In this document: piece after piece, positions 1-5,810 of the stretch | Position numbering within the stretch: the first letter of the stretch is position 1 | How the letters are laid out: the number at the start of each line of letters is the position of its first letter | Translations under genes and position numbers: made by a program | Notes under the pieces: model-generated | The model's database searches: none | Told to the model about the DNA's origin: nothing | Seen by the model: the letters and a program-made list of their open reading frames with translations, nothing else | Assembly (NCBI GenBank): GCA_021739805.1 | Contig: JAIPBB010000177.1 | Location: forward strand, 1 to 11,120 | Direction: 5' to 3' | DNA: 11,120 nt | Origin: Saprospiraceae bacterium | Lineage (GTDB): Bacteria; Bacteroidota; Bacteroidia; Bacteroidales; JAIPBB01

Positions 1-37
1 CATGCCCAACAACGCTTTTTTTTGACTGTTTTTCCAT
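1..37 (-). CDS. possible 5' end of a gene running off the left edge
   Basis: On the minus strand an ATG at 37-35 opens a frame (MEKQSKKSVVGH) that stays open to the window edge. Only 12 codons are visible, so no family can be assigned. It does not look like the start of a biotin carboxylase, which normally begins with an ATP-grasp motif containing ANRGEIA, nor is it recognisable as a decarboxylase beta subunit. It lies downstream of the biotin carrier gene on the same strand, 5 nt past a hairpin that could terminate the upstream operon or sit in this gene's leader. Twelve open codons in A-rich DNA can arise by chance, so this is a weak call. Confidence 0.3.
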   Translation of the reverse strand, partial: MEKQSKKSVVGH

Positions 38-42
38 ACTAA

Positions 43-76
43 AAAAGTTTTATGAAACCATTTTCATAAAACTTTT
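43..76 (-). terminator. AT-rich hairpin after the biotin carrier gene
   Basis: A perfect 15-bp inverted repeat (43-57 with 62-76) encloses a 4-nt loop. Read on the minus strand the stem ends in a run of six T (46-41), so it can work as an intrinsic terminator for the carboxyltransferase operon, about 120 nt past its last stop. The stem is almost all A/T and therefore weak. It ends 5 nt before the possible ATG at 37, so it could instead be a structured leader of that gene. Confidence 0.5.
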
Positions 77-197
77 ACTTACCCTTAGGGAATAAGGTTA
101 TTCAGTTGATTTTACCAACCATTTTTGAGTATTATACCACAATAAAAATAATACCATTCAGCACTTAGAAATACATTCAACTGAACACAAAACTTCA

Positions 198-518
198 CTA
201 CTCAATTTCAATAATCAATTGTTTATTAGCAACAATATCCTTTTCCTTAACATGAATTTTTTTGATAGTTCCATCAATTGAAGCAACAATAACATTCTTC
301 ATTTTCATTGCTTCCAAAATCAACAACTTTTCACCGGTTTTGACTTTTTTTCCTTCTTTAACAAAAATCTTTTGAATAGTCCCGGGAATAAATGAATTAA
401 TATTTCCGGGATTCTTTTTCACATAAGGTTTTCTATTCTTAAACTTTTCAGTTAGAATAGTTTTATACTTAACAGTGTTTATGTTAATATATTTAAAATC
501 TTCAGTTTTTTCTTCCAT
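198..518 (-). CDS. biotin carboxyl carrier protein (biotin/lipoyl domain)
   Basis: A 106-residue protein whose second half is a biotin/lipoyl attachment domain. It carries the hallmark EAMKM at residues 69-73, so Lys72 is the expected biotinylation site, with the conserved PG turn at 45-46 and a second-half repeat (GTIKKIHVKEKDIV) characteristic of the fold. Residues 1-40 are Lys-rich and match nothing I recognise. In the family this domain shuttles carboxybiotin between a carboxylase or decarboxylase partner and the carboxyltransferase. Its start lies 11 nt after the stop of the carboxyltransferase gene, so the two are co-transcribed and presumably form one enzyme. No Shine-Dalgarno sequence is visible, as is usual in Bacteroidota. 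It is shorter than the longer AccB-type carriers and looks like the small stand-alone carriers of decarboxylase and PCC-like complexes. Confidence 0.93.
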   Translation of the reverse strand: MEEKTEDFKYININTVKYKTILTEKFKNRKPYVKKNPGNINSFIPGTIQKIFVKEGKKVKTGEKLLILEAMKMKNVIVASIDGTIKKIHVKEKDIVANKQLIIEIE

Positions 519-529
519 ATCAGCAATTA

Positions 530-2077
530 TTAAAATGGTGGAATTCCATGCTTTTTATAAGGTCGAATATCATCTTTATCCCTAGCTATTTCAAGTGCGT
601 GGCAAACTGACTTTCTGGTTTCTTCGGGTGTAATTACTGAATCGACATATCCATAAGCAGCCGCCACATAAGGATTGGCAAATTTCTTTTTATACTCAGC
701 AACTTTTTGCTTTCTCATTGCATCAGGGTCTTCAGCTTCATTAATTTCTTTTTTGAATATAATATTGGCTGCTCCCTCAGGTCCCATAACAGCAATTTCA
801 GCAGTGGGCCATGCAAAAACAAAATCGGCTCTTAAGTGATTAGAACACATTGCAATATATCCACCACCATAGGCTTTACGAAGAATTACAGTAATTTTAG
901 GAACTGTAGCTTCTGAATATGCATATAAAACTTTTGCTCCATGCCTAATAACTCCGGCATGTTCCTGATCAACTCCCGGAAGATAACCCGGAAGGTCAAC
1001 AAGAGTAACTAAAGGAATATTAAAAGCATTACAAAATCGAATAAATCTCCCGGCCTTATCTGATGAGTCAACATCAAGTACTCCGGCAAGAACAAGAGGT
1101 TGATTTGCAACAAAGCCAACAGTTTGACCTTCCATTCTTGCAAAACCTATCACCATGTTTGGTGCAAATAATTCCATAACTTCAAAAAACTCGGAATCAT
1201 CGCAAATTGATTTTATAACATGACGAATATCGTATGGTTCTTTCGGGTTTGTTGGAAAAACATCATCAATTTTATATTGTTTTGTTTTAGGTGATTTCTT
1301 TGGATATGAGTCAGCTTTTTTCTTATTATTCCAGGGAATAAAGCTAACTAATTGTTTTATCTGATCAAAACATTCCAATTCGCTTTCAGCATAAAAATGT
1401 GCATTACCTGAAACTTCACATTGAACCTTTGCACCTCCTAAATCTTCCATCGAGATTTCTTCTCCCAATACAGTTTTAATAACTTCTGGGCCTGTGATAA
1501 ACATTTTAGAAATTTTATCAACCACAAAAACAAAGTCAGTTAAAGCAGGAGAATATACAGCACCACCGGCACATGGCCCAAGGATTACAGAAATTTGAGG
1601 AATAACACCTGAAGCCTGGGTGTTCCTGAAAAATATCTCACCATAACCAGCAAGAGAGTTAACACCTTCTTGAATTCTGGCACCACCTGAATCATTTATA
1701 CCAATCAATGGAATCTTAAGCTTCATGGCATGATCCATTATTTTAGTAATTTTTTTAGCATGCATATAACCCAGTGAACCACCTGCAACAGTAAAATCCT
1801 GTGCGTAGATACAAATTGGATGACCGCTGATTTTGCCTGTCCCTGTGATTACACCATCACCGGGAAGGTACTTCTTATCCATATTAAAATCTTTAGCTGC
1901 ATGCTCAACAAACAAATCATATTCCTGAAATGAATTCCTGTCAAGAAGAGAGAGAATACGCTCACGGGCAGTTAATTTCCCCATGGCAACCTGCTTTTCT
2001 ATGGCTTTTGTCCCACCTCCCTGTACTGCATCTTTCATCCTCTTTTTCAAGTCGGATGTCTTGTTTTTTAGTGACAT
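530..2077 (-). CDS. pccB/mmdA: acyl-CoA carboxylase beta / methylmalonyl-CoA decarboxylase alpha (carboxyltransferase)
   Basis: A full-length 515-residue biotin-dependent carboxyltransferase of the PccB/MmdA family, with both crotonase-like halves. The N half has GGSLG and DSGGARIQEG plus GPCAGGAVYSPALTDF (oxyanion-hole region); the C half has DVDSSDKAGRFIRF, DLPGYLPG and RKAYGGGYIAM, and the protein ends in KKHGIPPF. It moves CO2 between carboxybiotin on the carrier protein and an acyl-CoA, most likely the propionyl-CoA/methylmalonyl-CoA pair. Ile408 within AYGGGYIAM aligns with residue 422 of the Streptomyces enzymes, where Asp versus Ile is known to shift preference between propionyl- and acetyl-CoA, so the substrate is not certain. 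It is the first gene of a two-gene operon with the biotin carrier. Neither a biotin carboxylase nor OadB/OadG-like membrane subunits are in view, so carboxylase versus Na+-pumping decarboxylase cannot be decided here. Confidence 0.95.
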   Translation of the reverse strand: MSLKNKTSDLKKRMKDAVQGGGTKAIEKQVAMGKLTARERILSLLDRNSFQEYDLFVEHAAKDFNMDKKYLPGDGVITGTGKISGHPICIYAQDFTVAGGSLGYMHAKKITKIMDHAMKLKIPLIGINDSGGARIQEGVNSLAGYGEIFFRNTQASGVIPQISVILGPCAGGAVYSPALTDFVFVVDKISKMFITGPEVIKTVLGEEISMEDLGGAKVQCEVSGNAHFYAESELECFDQIKQLVSFIPWNNKKKADSYPKKSPKTKQYKIDDVFPTNPKEPYDIRHVIKSICDDSEFFEVMELFAPNMVIGFARMEGQTVGFVANQPLVLAGVLDVDSSDKAGRFIRFCNAFNIPLVTLVDLPGYLPGVDQEHAGVIRHGAKVLYAYSEATVPKITVILRKAYGGGYIAMCSNHLRADFVFAWPTAEIAVMGPEGAANIIFKKEINEAEDPDAMRKQKVAEYKKKFANPYVAAAYGYVDSVITPEETRKSVCHALEIARDKDDIRPYKKHGIPPF

Positions 2078-2144
2078 AAGTACTCTTTTAGGTTAAGTAG
2101 TTTTTGGAAAACTGACTATATTTTTTTGGTTAATTACGAACTTG

Positions 2145-2174
2145 CAAATGTAATATAAATTCTTGTTGAAAGAA
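2145..2174 (-). promoter_or_regulatory. Bacteroidota-type promoter for the carboxyltransferase operon
   Basis: On the minus strand TACATTTG (2152-2145) matches the Bacteroidota -7 consensus TAnnTTTG exactly. The -33 element is weak: TTC 19 nt upstream (2174-2172) instead of TTG. Transcription would start near 2138, giving a leader of about 60 nt. AAAAGAG lies just before the ATG as a possible weak ribosome site. Assignment rests on motif and position only. Confidence 0.45.
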
Positions 2175-2293
2175 GAATAAAGATAATCAAATTCTCATCA
2201 AAATTAATCTTAAGAATTTAATTTAAAATTATAAGTCATTGATAAAAAGTAATTTTTTAAAGATTTAGATAGTATTGAATTATTAGGTTTAAT

Positions 2294-2330
2294 AAAAAAC
2301 AGAAGGTTGACAATTATATCGCCAACCTTC
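2294..2330 (-). terminator. intrinsic terminator on the minus strand
   Basis: GAAGGTTG and CAACCTTC (2302-2309 and 2323-2330) form an 8-bp perfect stem with a 13-nt loop. On the minus strand it is followed by TGTTTTTT, the standard layout of a Rho-independent terminator. No gene lies immediately upstream on that strand. Confidence 0.65.
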
Positions 2331-2389
2331 GTCATTTTGCACAAATAACCTTTTATTTAACTAGGTGATTTGATTTTTACGAAAATTAT
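2294..2389 (-). ncRNA. candidate ~95-nt small RNA or 5' leader attenuator
   Basis: The predicted transcript runs from about 2389, just after the -7 box, to the T-run at 2299-2294. Its 3' end is an intrinsic terminator hairpin; its 5' part is AT-rich, and the only early ATG is followed two codons later by TAA. It could be an independent small RNA. Alternatively it is the first part of a long leader of the carboxyltransferase operon, stopped early by attenuation, but that gene has its own -7 box at 2152-2145. I recognise no known RNA family. The call is inferred from promoter plus terminator only. Confidence 0.3.
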
Positions 2390-2394
2390 GCCAT

Positions 2395-2425
2395 CAAACT
2401 TAAAAGCCTAATAAATAGACTTCAA
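2395..2425 (-). promoter_or_regulatory. promoter with no gene downstream (candidate small-RNA promoter)
   Basis: On the minus strand TTG (2425-2423), a 20-nt spacer and TAAGTTTG (2402-2395) form a full match to the Bacteroidota TTG-N19-21-TAnnTTTG promoter. It points toward the terminator at 2330-2294, about 60 nt away, with no reading frame between. In AT-rich DNA isolated -7 matches are expected by chance; the matched pair at correct spacing is much rarer. Confidence 0.45.
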
Positions 2426-2715
2426 GAAGTAATTGCAAAATTTCTCTCTTAGGCTAACTGTTCGATATAATACACTTTTTGTACAAATGCGTACAGTGAA
2501 CAATATAATTTATACAAAAATTAAATAATTTAAACATTATTCTTTAATTGTATTCATTTTCATATAAAATAATTTGAATATTGAAAAATCGCTAAAGTTC
2601 TGTCTTTTTAGAAGATTCTCTAATATCTTAATTTAAAGCTTATTAATCTGTAATTTTTAACTTATCTTTTAATTATTTCAAAACAAATGATTACCTAACT
2701 TCAGTTATTATTATT

Positions 2716-2762
2716 AAAAAAAAACTCCTATAGAAAATTCCTTAATATTTGAAATTGGAGTT
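2716..2762 (-). terminator. possible second minus-strand terminator
   Basis: On the minus strand a 6-bp stem AACTCC/GGAGTT (2757-2762 with 2723-2728) is followed directly by seven T. The loop is long (28 nt) and has no strong inner stem, so termination strength is doubtful. A TATTTTTG box (2814-2807) lies upstream on the same strand, with a TTG 23 nt further on, slightly beyond the usual spacing. Confidence 0.35.
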
Positions 2763-2928
2763 ATTTAAGTAAGAATATCTGTTTATTATCAATACATTAT
2801 GAAAAGCAAAAATAACAAGAGTTCAATTTTGAGTATTCAATTAAGAAAGTCACAACTTACATCTTCAGGACATCTGGCACATTTGTTGAATACGAGTCGA
2901 TTTTTTAACAAATAAAATTAAAGAATCT

Positions 2929-3786
2929 ATGAAAAAAAAATTAATTACCGCTTGCGTATTACTCATGATGAGTTTAGCAACACAAACCATTGCACAAACC
3001 ATTCCTAACAACAGTTTTGAAAATTGGTCAACAGTTGAAATCCCTTTAATGACAGACACTATTGACATTAACCTTCCGGTTGATTGGACTCCATTTGTCT
3101 CATTAGTTAATTTGATTTTTACTGGAGATACCATTCAATTGTTTCAATCAACAGATGCATTTGGAGGTGGGAACTACGCTGCCAATTTCATGATTGACAG
3201 CAATGGTATCGGGCCGGATCTTCTTTCAGCTTTCCCTGTTTCACAAAAGCCTCAGGAATTAAAATTCTGGTGCAAAAAAAGCAGTAGTGTTGATGTCTTT
3301 GAAGCAAATGTAATCTTTACAAAATGGGATCCCATCGGTGATTCAGCAGTTCAAGTTGGTGGAGGATCATATTCGATTGTATCTGATTATCCTTCCTATC
3401 ATGAAATTACAGTTCCTATTGCATATTTTATTTCAGACATTCCTGATACAGCAATTATCCACTTAGATTATACGTCAGGAACTTTCGGTGAATCTTGCCT
3501 TATTGATGAACTCTCTTTTTCAGGAATTGTGGGTATTGAATCTCCGGAAGTACCTCCTACTACTTTTGTTTATCCAAATCCTGCCAATGACATCCTTAAT
3601 ATTAAAATGGAAAGTGAGAAAGCAGGTATCTGTACTCTTTATGACATCAATGGTAAAGCGATAATTTCAGAAAAGATTAAAGGACATCAATTAGTTCTTA
3701 ATACTTCAGAACTAGCTCCAGGCTTATATGCCCTTTTAATTCAAACCGGAGAAATTATTGAAACACATAAAATTACTATCAAATAA
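2929..3786 (+). CDS. exported protein with T9SS type A sorting domain
   Basis: A 285-residue secreted protein in three parts. Residues 1-22 are a signal peptide (KKK, hydrophobic core, likely cleavage after TIAQ). Residues 24-200 form a beta-rich domain opening with NSFENW (FENW at 30-33) and ending with CLIDELSF, which resembles the jelly-roll, PCMD-like carbohydrate-associated domains of Bacteroidota; this assignment is tentative. Residues 213-285 are a type A C-terminal sorting domain: YPNPAND at 215-221, then LAPGLYAL and a KITIK end, which sends the protein through the type IX system to the cell surface. No enzymatic motif is visible, so it is more likely a binding or structural surface protein. 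It is monocistronic, with its own strong terminator 24 nt after the stop. The ATG fits the signal peptide perfectly. Confidence 0.88.
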   Translation: MKKKLITACVLLMMSLATQTIAQTIPNNSFENWSTVEIPLMTDTIDINLPVDWTPFVSLVNLIFTGDTIQLFQSTDAFGGGNYAANFMIDSNGIGPDLLSAFPVSQKPQELKFWCKKSSSVDVFEANVIFTKWDPIGDSAVQVGGGSYSIVSDYPSYHEITVPIAYFISDIPDTAIIHLDYTSGTFGESCLIDELSFSGIVGIESPEVPPTTFVYPNPANDILNIKMESEKAGICTLYDINGKAIISEKIKGHQLVLNTSELAPGLYALLIQTGEIIETHKITIK

Positions 3787-3809
3787 TACTTTTCCTATAA
3801 TAGATGATG

Positions 3810-3846
3810 AAACCGCCGACTTGTTTTTAAGTCCGGCGGTTTTTAT
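3810..3846 (+). terminator. strong intrinsic terminator of the T9SS-cargo gene
   Basis: AACCGCCG pairs with CGGCGGTT (3811-3818 with 3834-3841), continued by ACTT/AAGT after a single bulged C. A GTTTTT loop closes the stem and a T-run follows. The GC-rich stem stands out sharply against the AT-rich surroundings. Confidence 0.9.
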
Positions 3847-3923
3847 ATTGTTTAAGATTAGTCTTAAATAATATTGAATAACATCCAATAAAAAATCTTA
3901 ATGCTAATTTCATCTTCTGCAAA

Positions 3924-3975
3924 TTGTGTTAAATGTTTAGACATTTCGCATGTAACACAACTTTCAAATGTCTAA
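3924..3975. repeat. nested, competing dyads upstream of the yjbR-family promoter
   Basis: TTGTGTTA (3924-3931) is a perfect inverted match to TAACACAA (3953-3960). Inside it AAATGT/ACATTT (3931-3936, 3941-3946) makes a 6-bp hairpin. TTAGACATTT (3937-3946) is also a perfect 10-bp inverted match to AAATGTCTAA (3966-3975), so the ACATTT arm has two possible partners. The set ends 10 nt before the -33 element of the next promoter, where an operator or activator site would be expected. A small separate hairpin lies at 3851-3868. Confidence 0.55.
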
Positions 3976-3985
3976 CGGAAACTCC

Positions 3986-4017
3986 TTGTACACTTTTCAT
4001 ACGTTTGTTTATATTTG
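3986..4017 (+). promoter_or_regulatory. promoter of the YjbR/MmcQ-family gene
   Basis: TTG (3986-3988), a 21-nt spacer and TATATTTG (4010-4017) match the Bacteroidota TTG-N19-21-TAnnTTTG consensus in full. The start site would be near 4024, giving a leader of about 30 nt before the ATG at 4055. Confidence 0.65.
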
Positions 4018-4054
4018 TATGAAAAAATTTATGTCGTTTTGAAAAAAAATCCAA

Positions 4055-4411
4055 ATGAATATTGAAGAATTAAGAGAATATTGCCTTTCGAAAAAAGGAG
4101 TCACTGAGAGCTTTCCTTTCGATGAAGTTACTCTTGTGTTTAAAGTTCTGAATAAAATGTTCGCACTAACAAGTCTGGATGGAGAACTTAGAATAAGCCT
4201 AAAATGCGAGCCTGAAATAGCAATCGAGTTAAGAGAACATTATCCTTGTGTGATACCCGCCTGGCATATGAGCAAAATACATTGGAATACAGTCATAATT
4301 GATGGCTCAGTAAACGATGGTTTATTAAAGGAATGGATTGATGATTCTTATGATATAGTTGTAAGCAAGCTAACAAAGAAACAGCGAGAAGAGCTAAGTC
4401 TAATACTATAA
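4055..4411 (+). CDS. YjbR/MmcQ-family protein (CyaY-like fold)
   Basis: A 118-residue protein, full length for the YjbR/MmcQ family (PF04237). The sequence shows the family features: an N-terminal helix followed by the FPFDE motif at 20-24, the strand region FKVLNKMFAL, an ISLKCEP segment, and the diagnostic PAWHMSKIHWNTV at 68-80 before a C-terminal helical end. Family members adopt a compact double-wing fold and are often annotated as DNA-binding, but the cellular role is not established, and I infer none here. It has no signal peptide, so it is cytoplasmic. It stands alone with its own promoter at 3986-4017 and converges on the thioredoxin operon. The ATG is the first in frame, next to an A-rich stretch. 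Confidence 0.92.
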   Translation: MNIEELREYCLSKKGVTESFPFDEVTLVFKVLNKMFALTSLDGELRISLKCEPEIAIELREHYPCVIPAWHMSKIHWNTVIIDGSVNDGLLKEWIDDSYDIVVSKLTKKQREELSLIL

Positions 4412-4432
4412 ATTAAAAATTGCTTAACAAAC

Positions 4433-4446
4433 AAAAAAGCTTTTTT
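4433..4446. terminator. palindromic A6-GC-T6 between convergent genes
   Basis: AAAAAAGCTTTTTT is a perfect 14-bp palindrome with T-runs on both strands, placed between two convergent transcription units (22 nt past the YjbR-family stop, about 105 nt past the DUF6132 stop). A short GCTT/AAGC stem before it on the plus strand could make a weak terminator. It is a position-based call, and the hairpins are not strong. Confidence 0.3.
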
Positions 4447-4462
4447 ACTCTGTAGTCACACT

Positions 4463-4510
4463 AACAATTTAACAATATAACAATTTAACAATTCTTGTTA
4501 TTCTTGTTAA
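4463..4510. repeat. octamer tandem repeat AACAATTT with inverted copies
   Basis: Four head-to-tail 8-mers (AACAATTT, AACAATAT, AACAATTT, AACAATTC) occupy 4463-4494. Opposite-orientation TTGTTA units follow (4495-4510), giving TTAACAA/TTGTTAA arms at 4485-4491 and 4504-4510. It lies between convergent genes and may assist termination or be a simple-sequence remnant. Confidence 0.75.
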
Positions 4511-4551
4511 CGAGTAAAGTAAAATAGAAAAGTAAATTAATATGCAGATGT

Positions 4552-4815
4552 TCACACCTTCTTCTTCGGTTTCACAAACATATCACTTAAAAGATAACCT
4601 AAAGCAGCGCCCCACAACATTGATATCCATGGATTCGATGTAATAGCACAAGTTCCCGATGTACATCCAACATAGGTATAATAAAGAAATCCACCTACAA
4701 CGCCAATCAAAATCCCAATGATATGAGTATAGGTAATTGAACCTATTATTTTCTTCTTTAAAAAACTTTCTTCTTTTTCATTCATTTCTGAATTTTCTAT
4801 CTCCTGATTTTCCAT
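4552..4815 (-). CDS. DUF6132-family small inner-membrane protein
   Basis: An 87-residue protein with an acidic then KKK N-terminus, a first membrane helix about 29-49, a short loop, a second helix about 61-79 and a KPKKK tail. The loop region holds the DUF6132 signature GCTSGTCAITSNPWIS (Cys51 and Cys56). The positive-inside rule puts both ends in the cytoplasm and the di-cysteine loop at the periplasmic face. Its function is unknown. It starts 2 nt after the DUF302 gene and is third in an operon behind a periplasmic thioredoxin, so the loop cysteines are plausible thioredoxin partners; that is inference. The family name is recalled from the motif, not searched. Confidence 0.85.
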   Translation of the reverse strand: MENQEIENSEMNEKEESFLKKKIIGSITYTHIIGILIGVVGGFLYYTYVGCTSGTCAITSNPWISMLWGAALGYLLSDMFVKPKKKV

Positions 4816-4817
4816 TT

Positions 4818-5288
4818 CTACTTTTTAATTATAGGTTCTAATATTTTCTCAACATCATCTGTTGCTTTTTTCATAATGCCAGGAATAATTCCTTTCATGG
4901 GTTTTGCCATTAAACCGGAGTTCATTCGTGAAACATAGGTTTTGCCATTTGATTTTTTGTATAAAGCAAGCCCGCATGGCATGATAGAAGAAATAATTCT
5001 CTCATCATCTTTCAACAAAATTTCTCCGGAATATGCCGGTTTACACAAATCAAAAACTTTTGATTCGATAACGTCAAAACCATTTTGAATCATTTTTTCC
5101 TGAAGGTCGTGAACGTGTAATAATTTCCAGTCATTAGCCGCAACTTCTTCTTTTAGCTTAGTTTCAGTTTCTTCGAAACCATATAAGCTTTCGTTTTCGT
5201 GAAACATAAGTTTAGATGCACTTGTATAGAAAAATATTACAAAGGCAGCAATTGTTAAAACTACTCCAATTAAAATTCCGATTATCAT
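4818..5288 (-). CDS. DUF302-family membrane-anchored protein
   Basis: A 156-residue protein with one N-terminal membrane helix (about 2-22, uncleaved anchor) and a soluble DUF302 domain after it, probably periplasmic. The domain shows the family core: VFDLCKPAYSGEIL (Cys82), then ERIISSIMPCGLALY (Cys105) and GKTYVSRMN. The biochemical role of DUF302 is not settled; the two conserved cysteines suggest thiol or ligand chemistry. It starts 1 nt after the thioredoxin stop and is followed within 2 nt by the DUF6132 gene, so the three are translated from one message. No ribosome site is obvious, and translational coupling is likely. Confidence 0.9.
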   Translation of the reverse strand: MIIGILIGVVLTIAAFVIFFYTSASKLMFHENESLYGFEETETKLKEEVAANDWKLLHVHDLQEKMIQNGFDVIESKVFDLCKPAYSGEILLKDDERIISSIMPCGLALYKKSNGKTYVSRMNSGLMAKPMKGIIPGIMKKATDDVEKILEPIIKK

Positions 5289-5289
5289 T

Positions 5290-5724
5290 TTATAAAAAAG
5301 AGTTTATTGCATTAATCAATGTTTGCTTTTGCTGAACTCCGACAAAACGTTTAACAGGAATGCCATTTTTGAAAATTATTATTGTGGGAATGCTTGTTAC
5401 ACTGTACTTGCCAGATGTAGCACGATTTTTATCAACATCAAGTTTAGCAATCACTGCTTTATCACCTAAGTCAGCTGCAACTTGATCAACAATTGGTCCC
5501 TGAATTCTGCAAGGCCCGCACCAGGTAGCCCAAAAATCGACTAAGGTAATTCCTTCTTTAATAGTTTTATTGAAATCAGCATCAGTAAGATTAATTGCCT
5601 TAACCGGATCATTGCCAGTATTTGATTCACTTTTAGATATTTGAGCTGGAAAAACTGCTGCTATTGCTGAAATAAAAATTGCTATTATAGCAAATCTTGA
5701 AAAGGGTTTTCTTTCTTTTTTCAT
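5290..5724 (-). CDS. periplasmic thioredoxin-fold protein (WCGPC)
   Basis: A 144-residue thioredoxin with an N-terminal export segment. Residues 1-9 are basic (KKERKPFSR), 10-27 are hydrophobic, then comes a short linker, so the domain is secreted or membrane-tethered in the periplasm. The thioredoxin domain (about 41-144) has VDFWATWCGPCR with active-site Cys69 and Cys72, and the cis-Pro motif SIPT (Pro113). All catalytic landmarks are present. The WCGPC sequence is that of classical reducing thioredoxins rather than the CPHC of DsbA. It heads a three-gene operon with DUF302 and DUF6132 proteins, which are candidates for its thiol partners. The start codon directly touches a six-copy hexamer repeat, which therefore occupies the ribosome-binding position. 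A promoter lies at 5811-5842. Confidence 0.93.
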   Translation of the reverse strand: MKKERKPFSRFAIIAIFISAIAAVFPAQISKSESNTGNDPVKAINLTDADFNKTIKEGITLVDFWATWCGPCRIQGPIVDQVAADLGDKAVIAKLDVDKNRATSGKYSVTSIPTIIIFKNGIPVKRFVGVQQKQTLINAINSFL

Positions 5725-5760
5725 TTATATTTATATTTATATTTATATTTATTTTTATAT
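5725..5760. repeat. hexanucleotide tandem repeat (TTATAT)6 abutting the thioredoxin start codon
   Basis: Six head-to-tail hexamers TTATAT (the fifth reads TTATTT) fill 5725-5760. On the coding strand this is ATATAA repeated and joined directly to the ATG at 5724, so it replaces the ribosome-binding region and leader. Copy-number change by slippage would alter leader length and A-richness. Confidence 0.9.
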
Positions 5761-5810
5761 GATTACATGTAGATATGTAGATGTGTTATCAAAATTAGTG
5801 CCACGAAATT

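Larger units (their letters stand above)
2078..2928. other. 850-bp gene-free divergent intergenic region
   Basis: No convincing coding sequence occurs on either strand: the frames are short and there is no recognisable domain. The region holds the carboxyltransferase promoter on the left, a promoter-terminator pair on the minus strand (2294-2425), a second weaker terminator-like hairpin (2716-2762), and a small dyad at 2480-2495. For the exported-protein gene starting at 2929 no full promoter is evident; CACATTTG at 2878-2885 matches the -7 consensus except for its first base and has no -33 TTG at the right distance. Confidence 0.7.

Noticed and set aside
2199..2206. TAATTTTG box on the minus strand upstream of the carboxyltransferase
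   Set aside because: No TTG is present at the expected distance, and such boxes arise often by chance in AT-rich DNA.
2356..2412. Short minus-strand frame ending FDGIIFVKIKSPS that loosely resembles a T9SS tail
   Set aside because: It is preceded by a stop within a few codons and has no start. The resemblance is too short to call a decayed gene.
2865..3134. 89-residue minus-strand open frame
   Set aside because: It overlaps the start and signal peptide of the T9SS-cargo gene on the other strand and has no domain features; it is a shadow frame.
3924..3975. Possible CRISPR or att-type repeat
   Set aside because: The repeats are inverted and overlapping, with no regular spacers, integrase or cas gene nearby.
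5790..5797. Second -7 box TAATTTTG for the thioredoxin operon
   Set aside because: The nearest TTG is 13 nt upstream, too close. The pair at 5811-5842 fits the consensus better.
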